A DNA stretch of 48,867 bases from an uncultured Oscillospiraceae bacterium (GCA_902489595.1 CABUAS010000003.1:1-48867); one strand, 5' to 3'; counted from the stretch's first letter, positions 33,141-41,606 are shown. Program-made: numbers and translations. The notes: generated from the sequence alone by a model not told the origin.

Positions 33141-34592
33141 ATGGTTATTGAAATTAAAAATCATTCATATAGTTATGATATAGAGAATATTGCCGAAATA
33201 TTTTTCCCTTATGAAAAGATAAAAATGATTGAAAACGGTTCAGCACCTGAAGATAATATCAGAGTAGTGACTGAAATCTGCGGAAATACGGCAACGGTTG
33301 ACGCTGCTGTTTACGATAAGCAACTTAAGGACAGCGCTATTATCAAAGAAGAATCAGACGGTAAATCAGAACTGTCTGTTCTTTTTTACAGTGTACTTTC
33401 ACGCCTTCTCGGCATAGAATATCCGTGGGGGATTTTATACGGCGTGCGCCCTGCAAGATTTATGCACAGTTTAACAGACCGTTTCAGTGAAGATACTGCA
33501 CGCAGTATTTTTAAAAATCAGTATCTTGTAACAGATGAAAAGATTAATCTTACCGCCGCAGTTATGGAAAGCGAAAATAAAATCATCGCTCTTTCAAAAC
33601 CCGAAAGTTTTTCGCTTTACGTGTCAATCCCGTTCTGCCCCACAAGGTGCTCCTACTGCTCATTTGTGTCGCACAGTATTGAAAATACGCACAGGCTGAT
33701 TGATGATTATGTAAAGCTTCTGACTGACGAGATTAAAGAAACCGCAGGGTATGCAAAAGTCCTCGGTCTGCGTCTTGAAAGTGTTTATTTCGGCGGCGGA
33801 ACACCTACTACTCTTTCGGCAGAACAACTTACTTTGCTTTTTGATACTATTGCAGAAAGTTTTGATTTATCCACTGTCCGTGAATATACTGTTGAGGCAG
33901 GCAGACCCGATACTATTACCACCGATAAACTGCTTGCGCTGAAAAATGCAGGCGTTACAAGAATCAGTATAAATCCGCAGACTTTCAATGATGGCGTGCG
34001 TGAATATATCGGCAGGCATCACACAACAAAGCAGACTCTTGATGCTCTTGAAAATGCACGGTCAGTCGGTTTTGACAATATCAATATGGACTTCATTGCA
34101 GGACTCCCAACCGAAAGTGAACAGTCTTTTTGTGACAGTATTGACAAAGCAATTTCACTCGGTGTGCCGTCAATAACTGTTCACACACTGTCTTTAAAAA
34201 CAGGCGCATATATGGCAACGAGGGACAGGGCGTTTGATTTAACCGATAAAATTCTTGCAAAAAAAATGGTCGATTATGCAGGCAGTGCCCTTTATTCGGC
34301 AGGTTATAAGCCTTATTATATGTACCGCCAGGGCAAAAGCCTCGGCAATCTTGAAAATGTCGGTTGGTGCAAAGAGGGTGCAGACTGTCTTTATAATGTG
34401 TTTATGATGGATGAAACTCACTCTGTTTTTGCTGTCGGCGCAGGTGCAGTAATTAAGCTTAAAGACTGTGGCAGCGGTAAAATCGAGAGGATTTACAATT
34501 ATAAATACCCTTATGAATATATTGACCGCTTTGATGAAATTCTGAAAAGAAAGATAAAAATTAAAGAATTTTACGCAAAATGTAAAATATAA
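33141..34592 (+). CDS. hemZ: Coproporphyrinogen dehydrogenase-like radical SAM protein HemZ
   Basis: A 483-residue radical SAM protein of the HemZ type. The 4Fe-4S motif is C166-P-T-R-C170-S-Y-C173. The HemN-like features YFGGGTPTTLSAEQL and EAGRPDTIT follow. HemZ is predicted to oxidise coproporphyrinogen III without oxygen, but many anaerobes with hemZ lack the rest of heme synthesis, so the true substrate is uncertain. It begins 3 nt after the MBL gene with no strong ribosome site. Confidence 0.9.
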   Translation: MVIEIKNHSYSYDIENIAEIFFPYEKIKMIENGSAPEDNIRVVTEICGNTATVDAAVYDKQLKDSAIIKEESDGKSELSVLFYSVLSRLLGIEYPWGILYGVRPARFMHSLTDRFSEDTARSIFKNQYLVTDEKINLTAAVMESENKIIALSKPESFSLYVSIPFCPTRCSYCSFVSHSIENTHRLIDDYVKLLTDEIKETAGYAKVLGLRLESVYFGGGTPTTLSAEQLTLLFDTIAESFDLSTVREYTVEAGRPDTITTDKLLALKNAGVTRISINPQTFNDGVREYIGRHHTTKQTLDALENARSVGFDNINMDFIAGLPTESEQSFCDSIDKAISLGVPSITVHTLSLKTGAYMATRDRAFDLTDKILAKKMVDYAGSALYSAGYKPYYMYRQGKSLGNLENVGWCKEGADCLYNVFMMDETHSVFAVGAGAVIKLKDCGSGKIERIYNYKYPYEYIDRFDEILKRKIKIKEFYAKCKI

Positions 34593-34613
34593 ACAAAAAA
34601 TATACTTTTTGTA

Positions 34614-34642
34614 TTGCAAAGCACAACGAAATGTAATATAAT
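34614..34642 (+). promoter_or_regulatory. Strong sigma-A-type promoter
   Basis: TTGCAA (34614-34619), 17-nt spacer, TATAAT (34637-34642), with AT-rich sequence on both sides. Serves the coiled-coil gene. Confidence 0.75.
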
Positions 34643-34678
34643 TATACAACAATTAATATATTAACAAGGAGTATTCCT

Positions 34679-35233
34679 ATGAGTAAATTTGAAGATGCTT
34701 TCGGCGGCGCTAAAATTTCAAATATAGAAGATGTGTTTGCAAGAGCAAAAACTGTTTCGGAGAGTATCAATAAAAGAAGTGCAAAGGCATTTGAGATTTC
34801 ACGCAAAAAAGTTGAATATCTTGACGCTAAGTCAAAGCTTGCAAAATGCAATGAAAAGTTCGGTAATCTTAATTTTGAAATTCTTCTCGGCAACGAGGTC
34901 GATGAAGCTGAAATGGAACAGCTTATTGCAGAAATAACTGCATATCGTGAAAGAATGGATGCTCTTGAAAAGGAGCTCGAAGAAGCAAAAAGCGAGCTTG
35001 AATCAGACAATATCAAAAAAGAGGCTGAGGAGCTTAAAAAGGAAATGAGATATGCCTCTATGGAAACGATAGAGGTGCTTAAAATCAGAGCGAAAGAGGC
35101 AATGCTCGCCGTTCAGAACGCTGTTGATAAAATGAATGTCGGCAGTGATTTTCAAAAGCATAACGAGGTTGACGTTGAGCCTGTGCCCGTTGATGAAAAC
35201 GACAGCGAAAAAGCCGTTGAGCCCGAAGAATAA
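34679..35233 (+). CDS. Coiled-coil protein of unknown function
   Basis: A 184-residue acidic, soluble protein. Residues about 20-155 are strongly helical with heptad-like patterns (AEMEQLIAEITAYRERMDAL, then KELEEAKSEL), and the tail from about 160 is acidic and probably disordered. No signal peptide or membrane segment. AAGGAG lies 7 nt before the ATG. It has its own near-consensus promoter and its own terminator, so it is a monocistronic, probably well-expressed gene. I do not recognise the family; PspA-like or structural roles would be guesses. Confidence 0.7.
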   Translation: MSKFEDAFGGAKISNIEDVFARAKTVSESINKRSAKAFEISRKKVEYLDAKSKLAKCNEKFGNLNFEILLGNEVDEAEMEQLIAEITAYRERMDALEKELEEAKSELESDNIKKEAEELKKEMRYASMETIEVLKIRAKEAMLAVQNAVDKMNVGSDFQKHNEVDVEPVPVDENDSEKAVEPEE

Positions 35234-35275
35234 AATTTAACCGAAGTTCAAAAAAAGAATACTAAAAAGAATTTT

Positions 35276-35309
35276 AAGGCAGTGCAAATTAAATTGCATT
35301 GCCTTTTTT
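35276..35309 (+). terminator. Intrinsic terminator just before spoVB
   Basis: AAGGCAGTGCAA (35276-35287) pairs with TTGCATTGCCTT (35294-35305, one G-U), loop ATTAAA, then TTTTTT. Only about 3 nt separate it from the GGTGAT ribosome site of spoVB. Confidence 0.88.
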
Positions 35310-35321
35310 ACGGTGATTTTT

Positions 35322-37001
35322 TTGAATAATTTAAAGCAGAAATATATCGGCTCGGCGCTTTTGCTTCTTTTGTCATCTGTAGTGGTAAAGCTGATCAGTG
35401 CAGTTTATAAAATTCCGTTAACCGCTTACATAGGCGCAACAGGCAGGGGATATTTCAATATCGCCTACAATCTTTATATGCCTGTTCATGCTGTGATCAT
35501 GGGCGCTTTTCCGATTGCATTGTCTCATCTTGTCAGCAAATATAACGAGCAGGGGAACAGCGCAAAAATTTATTCGCTGAAAAAAGCAGGAAGGCTTCTG
35601 TTTTTTATTGCAGGAGTGCTCGGAACTGCGCTGATTATTCTGCTTGCAAGGCCTTATGCAAATATAGTCGGTTCCGATAAAAGCATTTACACAATTTATG
35701 TAATTGCGCCTACAGTTTTGTTTTCTGCCTTATGCGCAGGAAACAGAAGCCTTGCCGAGGGCTTTATGAATATGGTTCCTACCTCGGTAAGTCAGATTAT
35801 CGAGGCAGTTTTCAAGCTCGTTTTCGGTTTGCTTTTTGCGAAGTATTCTATGAGCCTGCTTTATGATATGTATTTAAACAGCGGTGCTGTGCTCGGCATT
35901 GCCTGTGAAACAGAACAGTCTGCCCTGTCGCTTATATATCCGCTGACATCGGCTGCTGCAATGGGCGGGGTAACGGTCGGCGCATTTTTCAGTATGGTTT
36001 ATGTTTCTGTTTATACTTCTGTAAAATATAATTCTTTTACCGTTTCAAGGCAGTATAGAACGCTTGACAGTTTAAAAGAAATTGCCGTTTTTTCTGCCCC
36101 TATCATTGTTTCAACGGTTATTCAGAGCGTTTCAACTTTTCTTGATAATTCGTCAGTTCAGATTTGCCTGTCTTACTGTAACATTGATGAATTGAAAAAT
36201 GCCTATAAATCCTGTATTGAGATAAGCCGTGTGCAGGATAATGATATTGTTACTTATATTTACGGGCTGTTTTCATCTGCACAGGATTTTAAAAATCTTA
36301 TACCGGGATTTACAATGGCACTGGGTGTATGTGCAGTGCCTGCTGTTTCGGCAAGTTTTGAGGCAGGGAATAAAGAACGCCTGTCCTCGCTTTTAAACAG
36401 TATTTTCAAATATACTTCCGTAATTGCTTTCGGCGGCGGTGTTTATCTGTCACTAACTGCACAGAATTTGCTTTCTGTTTTATACGGCGGTTCTAATTCC
36501 GATATAGTTTTCGGTACTGCCCGTCTTGTTGAATATTACGGCTTTACGATGATTTTTTACTGCCTTGCAGGCGTCAGCGTTTATGCCGTGCAGGCGGTAG
36601 GTAAAGCAAAAGCAGGCATACCTGCAATTATTGTTTCAGCCGCTCTCAGAATAGGTATAAACTGCTTTCTTGTTTCAAAAACGAATATAAATATTTACGG
36701 CACGGTGATGTCGGGCGCAGTCGGCTATTTTGTAATTACAGTGTGCAATATGGCTATATTTAAAAGGCATACCGGTGTAAAATATGATTATCTTACTATT
36801 ATTATTAAACCGCTTATTTGCTCTTTTCTTTCATATTTTTTTACAAAAATAATTTTTGCGGGTATTTTTACCGATATGGGTGATATACTTAATCTGGCGG
36901 TGATTTCATCAGTATTTGTAATTATATTTACATTTTCGCTTATACTGTCAAAAACTATTTGCTTTTCTGAAATTAAATTCTTAAAATACTGTAAAAAATA
37001 A
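35322..37001 (+). CDS. spoVB: SpoVB/MurJ-like lipid flippase (MATE/MOP superfamily)
   Basis: A polytopic membrane protein of about 559 residues with about 14 hydrophobic segments, of the MOP-superfamily polysaccharide transporter group that includes SpoVB, YabM and MurJ. It would flip lipid-linked wall precursors; SpoVB acts in spore cortex formation. The neighbourhood (mazG, rqcP, yabP, yabQ, divIC) matches the position of Bacillus yabM. I prefer the TTG at 35322 because GGTGAT (35312-35317) lies just before it, as at many genes here; the frame is also open from GTG 35313. Confidence 0.85.
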   Translation: MNNLKQKYIGSALLLLLSSVVVKLISAVYKIPLTAYIGATGRGYFNIAYNLYMPVHAVIMGAFPIALSHLVSKYNEQGNSAKIYSLKKAGRLLFFIAGVLGTALIILLARPYANIVGSDKSIYTIYVIAPTVLFSALCAGNRSLAEGFMNMVPTSVSQIIEAVFKLVFGLLFAKYSMSLLYDMYLNSGAVLGIACETEQSALSLIYPLTSAAAMGGVTVGAFFSMVYVSVYTSVKYNSFTVSRQYRTLDSLKEIAVFSAPIIVSTVIQSVSTFLDNSSVQICLSYCNIDELKNAYKSCIEISRVQDNDIVTYIYGLFSSAQDFKNLIPGFTMALGVCAVPAVSASFEAGNKERLSSLLNSIFKYTSVIAFGGGVYLSLTAQNLLSVLYGGSNSDIVFGTARLVEYYGFTMIFYCLAGVSVYAVQAVGKAKAGIPAIIVSAALRIGINCFLVSKTNINIYGTVMSGAVGYFVITVCNMAIFKRHTGVKYDYLTIIIKPLICSFLSYFFTKIIFAGIFTDMGDILNLAVISSVFVIIFTFSLILSKTICFSEIKFLKYCKK

Positions 37002-37011
37002 CCTTTTTTGC

Positions 37012-37040
37012 TTGATAAAATCTGTGCTTTATAGTATGAT
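37012..37040 (+). promoter_or_regulatory. Sigma-A-type promoter for mazG
   Basis: TTGATA (37012-37017), 17-nt spacer, TATGAT (37035-37040). Confidence 0.6.
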
Positions 37041-37077
37041 TAATATAAACAAGTTAATCTGAAGGAAGGCGCACTTT

Positions 37078-37905
37078 TTGGCAGTTGATTTTGAAATTAA
37101 AGACAGATATGACATCAATGATTTCATAAGTCTTATAACTGTGCTCAGAGCGCCGAACGGCTGTCCGTGGGACAGAGAACAAACACACGAATCCATAAGA
37201 AAAAATTTTATTGAAGAAACTTATGAAGTAATTGAGGCTATCAATAAAAAAGACACTGATGGTTTAAGGGAAGAACTTGGTGATATTCTTCTTCAGGTTG
37301 CCCTTCACAGTGAGATGGAGCGTGAAAGGGGTACTTTCGATTTCAGCGATGTGGTAAACGATATTTGCCAAAAGCTTGTTGTCCGCCATCCTCATGTTTT
37401 CGGTGATGTAACTGCCGATAATGAGAAAGAGGCGCTTGACAGGTGGGACAATATAAAACTGAAAACAAAAGGTATAAAAAAGCAAAGCGAGTCTATGGTA
37501 AAAGTTCCGCGTGAACTTCCCGCTTTAATGCGTGCGCAGAAAATTCAGTCTAAAGCCGCAAAGGCAGGCTTTGACTGGGACACCGAAGACGGTGCTTTTG
37601 ATAAATTGTTTGAAGAGATTAATGAGTTGAAAAATGCTTTGGAACAGGGCGTTGAAAGTCAGATTACAGATGAATTCGGCGATGTTCTTTTCTCCTGTGT
37701 GAATATTTCACGCTTTATAAATGTTGATTCGGAAGAGGCTTTAACCGCCGCAACCGATAAATTTATGAATCGTTATACGCTTGTTGAAAAACTGGCAGAT
37801 GAACAGGGAATTGATATGAAGTCTGCATCTGTTGAAACACTTGACAGCCTTTGGGATAAAGCAAAGGAAATAATAGTCGAAAAGGCAAAAACGGAGGAAA
37901 TTTAA
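37078..37905 (+). CDS. mazG: Nucleoside triphosphate pyrophosphohydrolase MazG
   Basis: MazG, 275 residues with two MazG domains. The N-terminal domain opens GCPWDREQTHESIRKNFIEE with EETYEVIEA and EELGDILLQVALH acidic motifs; the second (about residues 160-265) has KLFEEINELKNAL and DEFGDVLFSCVNI. It hydrolyses non-canonical and canonical NTPs to NMP and PPi. The Bacillus counterpart YabN has an extra methylase domain that is absent here. Translation starts at TTG 37078 with GAAGGAAGG at 37061-37069. Confidence 0.93.
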   Translation: MAVDFEIKDRYDINDFISLITVLRAPNGCPWDREQTHESIRKNFIEETYEVIEAINKKDTDGLREELGDILLQVALHSEMERERGTFDFSDVVNDICQKLVVRHPHVFGDVTADNEKEALDRWDNIKLKTKGIKKQSESMVKVPRELPALMRAQKIQSKAAKAGFDWDTEDGAFDKLFEEINELKNALEQGVESQITDEFGDVLFSCVNISRFINVDSEEALTAATDKFMNRYTLVEKLADEQGIDMKSASVETLDSLWDKAKEIIVEKAKTEEI

Positions 37906-38178
37906 ATGAATAAAACAGAACTTGTAGCAGCAGTTGCTGCTAAGGCAGAACTTTCAAAGAAAGATGCAGAAGCAGCAGTAAAGGCTGTAACAGACGCTAT
38001 TACAGAAGCACTTGCAGACGGCGATAAAGTTGCTCTTGTAGGCTTTGGTACATTTGATGTTAAAACACGTGCAGCACGCACAGGTAAGAACCCTCGCACA
38101 GGCGAAAAGATTGAAATCGCAGAGGCTAAGGTTCCTTCATTCAAAGCAGGTTCAGCTCTTAAGGACGCTGTAAAATAA
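37906..38178 (+). CDS. hup: HU-family DNA-binding protein
   Basis: HU, 90 residues, the full length. It is a dimeric nucleoid protein that bends DNA. The sequence NKTELVAAVAAKAELSKKDA and the arm motif GFGTFDVKTRAARTGKNPRT are typical. It starts at the base after the mazG stop, with GGAGG upstream. In Bacillus a hup gene does not sit between yabN and yabO, so its place here is unusual. It is followed by a strong terminator. Confidence 0.97.
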   Translation: MNKTELVAAVAAKAELSKKDAEAAVKAVTDAITEALADGDKVALVGFGTFDVKTRAARTGKNPRTGEKIEIAEAKVPSFKAGSALKDAVK

Positions 38179-38195
38179 GATTTTTATTTTAACTG

Positions 38196-38228
38196 TACGG
38201 GAGGGTCTGTGTGCCCTCCTGTATTTTT
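38196..38228 (+). terminator. Intrinsic terminator after hup
   Basis: TACGGGAGGG (38196-38205) pairs with CCCTCCTGTA (38214-38223, one G-U), 8-nt loop, then TTTTT. Sequence resembles the GGGAGGG class of the repeat family. Confidence 0.85.
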
Positions 38229-38275
38229 AATTTTACGGTGCAGGGTTATATGCTTATGCACTGAAGGGTGATAAA

Positions 38276-38515
38276 ATGAGACTTGATAAATTTTTAAAGG
38301 TTTCAAGAATTATAAAAAGACGCACCGTTGCAAACGAGGCGTGCGACGCAGGCAGAGTAGAGATAAACGGCAAAGTTCAGCGTGCGTCATATGATGTAAA
38401 AATCGGTGATGTTATAACTGTTAATATGGGCGCAAACAGCCGTAAATACGAGGTGCTTGAAATAAGCGAGCACGCTCTTAAAGAAGACGCCTCAAAGATG
38501 TATAAAACATTATAA
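38276..38515 (+). CDS. rqcP: S4-domain protein RqcP (YabO)
   Basis: A 79-residue S4 RNA-binding protein starting MRLDKFLKVSRIIKRR, as RqcP/YabO does. With RqcH it works in ribosome-associated quality control, adding alanine tails on stalled 50S subunits. The context (mazG upstream, yabP and yabQ downstream) supports this over HslR. GGGTGAT precedes the ATG. Confidence 0.92.
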   Translation: MRLDKFLKVSRIIKRRTVANEACDAGRVEINGKVQRASYDVKIGDVITVNMGANSRKYEVLEISEHALKEDASKMYKTL

Positions 38516-38525
38516 AATATAAAAT

Positions 38526-38554
38526 TCATTAATTAATCACTTGATTCATATATT
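38526..38554 (+). promoter_or_regulatory. Candidate SigE promoter for yabPQ
   Basis: TCATTAA (38526-38532), 14-nt spacer, CATATATT (38547-38554), close to the SigE form with CATACAnT -10. yabP and yabQ are mother-cell genes in Bacillus, which fits. Confidence 0.45.
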
Positions 38555-38573
38555 TTAATCGGGTGATTTTTTT

Positions 38574-38849
38574 ATGGACGAAAAATTTAAAAAAGCGCAT
38601 AGTCTGCATCTTGAAAACAGAAACGGTTTAAAACTAACAGGCGTTACCGATGTTGACTTTTTTGATGAAGAAACGGTTACTGCATTCACTGATTACGGTC
38701 TTATAACCGTGTCTGGCTCTAAGCTTCACGTTGAAGAACTTAACCTTGAATCGGGTGTTCTTGAAGTAACGGGCGAAGTTACGGCAATGGTTTACAGCAG
38801 TAAAACGAAAAAAGAAAAAGGCGTTTTCAAAAGGCTTTTCAGTGCTTGA
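38574..38849 (+). CDS. yabP: Sporulation protein YabP
   Basis: YabP, 91 residues, needed for sporulation in Bacillus although its exact role is unclear. It is a small beta-rich protein (LHLENRNGLKLTGVTDVDFF, ALITVSGSKLHVEELNLESG in two stretches). GGGTGAT with a T run precedes the ATG. Its last 8 nt overlap yabQ. Confidence 0.88.
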   Translation: MDEKFKKAHSLHLENRNGLKLTGVTDVDFFDEETVTAFTDYGLITVSGSKLHVEELNLESGVLEVTGEVTAMVYSSKTKKEKGVFKRLFSA

Positions 38850-39225
38850 TACGGTAATTACATTTTTTGTTTTTGGTGTGATTTTCGGCGCTCTTTATGA
38901 TTTTTTTCGTTTTTTCAGACTGCTTTTAAAAAATAAAATCATTTGTTTTATCCTCGATTTTGTCTATATGATTATTATTTCCCTGCTGTTTTTTATAAAT
39001 CTGCTCGGGTTTAACAATGGTATGGTAAGATATTATTATGTTGTTTTGTCGCTTTCGGGTTTTTTGCTTTATGTTTTTACTGTTTTCAAACTGACAGAGA
39101 AAATTGAAAAGCCTGTTTGCCTGATAATAAGAAAAAGTTTTAAAAAGGTGTTGCATTCTATAAAGAAAGTATACTATAATCTATTTGGTAAACATAAAAA
39201 GATTAAGAAAAATAAAAAGGAGTAG
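38842..39225 (+). CDS. yabQ: Sporulation protein YabQ
   Basis: YabQ, 127 residues, a membrane protein with about three hydrophobic segments (near residues 4-22, 34-56 and 65-85) and a basic C-terminal tail. In Bacillus it is a mother-cell protein needed for spore cortex. It starts at GTG 38842, overlapping yabP, with AAAAGG about 9 nt upstream, and ends 4 nt before divIC. Confidence 0.85.
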   Translation: MLDTVITFFVFGVIFGALYDFFRFFRLLLKNKIICFILDFVYMIIISLLFFINLLGFNNGMVRYYYVVLSLSGFLLYVFTVFKLTEKIEKPVCLIIRKSFKKVLHSIKKVYYNLFGKHKKIKKNKKE

Positions 39226-39229
39226 GCAA

Positions 39230-39538
39230 ATGAAAGCATTGTGGCAGAAATTAAAGCAGAATAAAAAACTTCGCACCACTGTTATCGCGGTTCTTGTAGC
39301 AGCAGTGTTTTTCGGCTGTGCAGGTTTTATTATTTCACAAAGTGCAGATATAAGCAGACTCGGTAAGGAAAAAGAGGCTTACAGCAAACAACTTGATGAG
39401 CAGAACGCCGAAAACGACGAACTTCAGGGCGTTCTCGAGTCTGACGATAAAGACAGTTATATCGAGCAGAAGGCTCGTGAAAAAGGTTATGTAAAGCCTG
39501 ATGAAGAAGTTTTTTATGACGTTGCAGGCAGTAATTAA
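39230..39538 (+). CDS. divIC: Septum formation protein DivIC/FtsB-type
   Basis: A 102-residue bitopic membrane protein: short cytoplasmic N terminus, one membrane segment (about residues 15-36), a coiled coil (SRLGKEKEAYSKQLDEQN) and a C-terminal AREKGYVKPDEEVFYDV segment typical of FtsB/DivIC. It joins FtsL and DivIB in the divisome. AAAAGGAG at 39215-39222 selects the ATG at 39230 rather than an upstream frame extension. Confidence 0.9.
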   Translation: MKALWQKLKQNKKLRTTVIAVLVAAVFFGCAGFIISQSADISRLGKEKEAYSKQLDEQNAENDELQGVLESDDKDSYIEQKAREKGYVKPDEEVFYDVAGSN

Positions 39539-39541
39539 TTT

Positions 39542-39574
39542 TGTAGGGGAGGGTCTCCGTGCCCTCCCGTTTTT
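39542..39574 (+). terminator. Terminator formed by a TGTAGGG repeat after divIC
   Basis: GGGAGGG (39547-39553) pairs with CCCTCCC (39562-39568), loop TCTCCGTG, then TTTTT. Almost identical to the copy at 46959-46989. Confidence 0.85.
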
Positions 39575-39613
39575 AATGTAATCACTATGATAATAAATTA
39601 TAAGAGGTGTAAA

Positions 39614-40459
39614 ATGAGAGAAATAAACGCAAATGAAATAACACAGTGTGTAAAAGAACTTGTCATAAAGGCAAATAAAATTCTGCCCGACGACCTTGTT
39701 TCCTGTATAGGCTGTTCAAAGCAAAAAGAAAATAATCCTACCGCAAAGTCTATTCTCGGTGATTTAGAGGCTAATATTGACGCCGCAAAAGAACTTGATA
39801 TTCCTGTCTGCCAGGATACGGGAATGGCAGTCATTTTCGCTGAAATCGGGCAGGATGTGCATATAACGGGCGGCAGTTTTGAAAGTGCCGTCAATAAAGG
39901 CGTCAGCCTCGGCTATACTGACGGGCTTCTCCGTAAATCCGTAGTGCGTGACCCGTTTTGTGACAGAGCGAATACAAATGATAACACGCCTGCAATTATT
40001 CATACACGAATTGTTGACGGTGATAAAATTAAAATCACTGCCGCTCCGAAAGGCTTCGGCAGTGAAAATATGAGTACGCTTAAAATGTTTACTCCGAGTG
40101 CCAAGCGTGAAGATATTGTTGATTTCGTTGTGCAGGCAGTTAAAAATGCAGGCTCAAATCCGTGTCCGCCCGTTGTTATCGGCGTGGGCATCGGCGGCGA
40201 TTTTGAATACAGTGCAGTTCTTGCAAAAAAAGCGCTTTGCAGGAATGTATCCGCCCGTAATGAAAATCCTTTTTATGCCGATATGGAGGCAGAAATGCTT
40301 GAAAAAATCAACGCTCTTGATATCGGTCCGCAGGGTTTCGGCGGCAATACAACCGCGCTTGCAGTGAATATTGAAACCTACCCCACGCATATTGCAGGTC
40401 TGCCCGTTGCAGTCAACGTCGGCTGCCACGTAACACGCCACGCTTCCAAGGAGATTTAA
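39614..40459 (+). CDS. Fumarate hydratase class I alpha subunit
   Basis: A 281-residue protein of the iron-sulfur fumarase/tartrate dehydratase alpha family. Conserved cysteine contexts (IPVCQDTGMAVIF, GSNPCPPVVIGVGIGG, NVGCHVTRH) hold the 4Fe-4S cluster. It would catalyse fumarate/malate interconversion together with a beta subunit. That beta subunit is normally the next gene, but here the next gene is an RNA methyltransferase. AGAGGTG precedes ATG 39614. No clear promoter is seen between it and the divIC terminator. L-tartrate dehydratase alpha is the main alternative. Confidence 0.88.
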   Translation: MREINANEITQCVKELVIKANKILPDDLVSCIGCSKQKENNPTAKSILGDLEANIDAAKELDIPVCQDTGMAVIFAEIGQDVHITGGSFESAVNKGVSLGYTDGLLRKSVVRDPFCDRANTNDNTPAIIHTRIVDGDKIKITAAPKGFGSENMSTLKMFTPSAKREDIVDFVVQAVKNAGSNPCPPVVIGVGIGGDFEYSAVLAKKALCRNVSARNENPFYADMEAEMLEKINALDIGPQGFGGNTTALAVNIETYPTHIAGLPVAVNVGCHVTRHASKEI

Positions 40460-40462
40460 ACG

Positions 40463-41578
40463 ATGTATTTATATATGGTTGCGCCGTGCCTTTTCGGCAT
40501 AGAGGCACTTGTTGCAGATGAACTTAAATTTATGGGTGCAGAAAATGTCTGCGCCGAAAACGGCAGAGTGTTTTTTGAGGGCGATGAAAGCATTCTTGCC
40601 CGTGCCAATATCAACAGCCGATTTGCCGAAAGAATTTTAATTGTTATGGACAGGTTCAGGGCGACAACCTTTACGGAGCTTTTTGACGCCGTTAAACTGA
40701 TTAACTGGAGCGATTTTATAGGCAGCGGTGATACCTTCCCTGTTAAAGGCTACAGTCTTAATTCGGCGCTTCATTCCGTGCCTGACTGCCAGAAAATTAT
40801 TAAAAAAGCCGTTGTTGAAAGCCTGAAAGAGGATTATGGCATAAACTGGTTTGAAGAAACAGGACCTGTTCATCAGATTCAGTTTTCAATTATCAAAGAT
40901 GATGTCACCGTTATGATTGATACTTCGGGTACGGGACTTCATAAAAGAGGTTACAGACCCGAGTCAAATGATGCCCCTATAAGAGAAACGCTTGCAGCAG
41001 CAATGTGCAGTCTTTCAAGGCTTCGCCATTATCATACAATGTATGACCCCTGCTGCGGCAGCGGAACAATTCTTATCGAGGGCGCAATGCTTGCAAATAA
41101 TATTGCTCCCGGTATCAACCGTAATTTTGCCGTGGACAGATGGGGCTTTGTGCCTGAGTCCGTATGGAAAGCAGAGCGTGAACGATGCCACGATATTATT
41201 AAAACTGATACGGATTTTGTTGCTTTCGGCAGTGATATTGACAGCCATGCAGTTGAACTGACTCTTGCCAATGCAAGGCGCATTAAGGCTGATAAGTTTT
41301 TAAGGCTCGGCGTAGAAGATATTAAAAATTTCAGTCCGACAACCGAAAAAGGCACGCTTATCACGAATCCTCCTTATGGTGAAAGAATGCTTGATATTAA
41401 AGAGGCAGAGCGAATTTACAGAATTATGGGCGAAAAATTTGTTGCTCAAAAGGGCTGGAGTTACGGCATCATTTCGCCTGATGAAGAGTTTGAAAAATGC
41501 TACGGCAGAAAAGCCGATAAACGCCGCAAACTTTATAACGGAATGATTAAATGTCAGTATTATATGTATTTTAAATGA
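40463..41578 (+). CDS. RlmL-like class I SAM-dependent rRNA methyltransferase
   Basis: A 371-residue protein with an N-terminal THUMP-type RNA-binding region (about residues 1-160) and a Rossmann methyltransferase domain. SAM motif YDPCCGSGTILIEGAML and catalytic TNPPYGER are clear, the latter typical of N2-guanine 23S rRNA methylation (YpsC/RlmL type). AAGGAG precedes the ATG, which lies 3 nt after the fumarase stop. It ends at a bidirectional terminator. Confidence 0.9.
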   Translation: MYLYMVAPCLFGIEALVADELKFMGAENVCAENGRVFFEGDESILARANINSRFAERILIVMDRFRATTFTELFDAVKLINWSDFIGSGDTFPVKGYSLNSALHSVPDCQKIIKKAVVESLKEDYGINWFEETGPVHQIQFSIIKDDVTVMIDTSGTGLHKRGYRPESNDAPIRETLAAAMCSLSRLRHYHTMYDPCCGSGTILIEGAMLANNIAPGINRNFAVDRWGFVPESVWKAERERCHDIIKTDTDFVAFGSDIDSHAVELTLANARRIKADKFLRLGVEDIKNFSPTTEKGTLITNPPYGERMLDIKEAERIYRIMGEKFVAQKGWSYGIISPDEEFEKCYGRKADKRRKLYNGMIKCQYYMYFK

Positions 41579-41606
41579 TATTTTCCGTATGACGGGGTGT
41601 TATAAA

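Noticed and set aside
34592..34613. Weak A/T hairpin after hemZ as terminator
   Set aside because: The stem is only A-T pairs and there is no clear T run; not strong enough to annotate.
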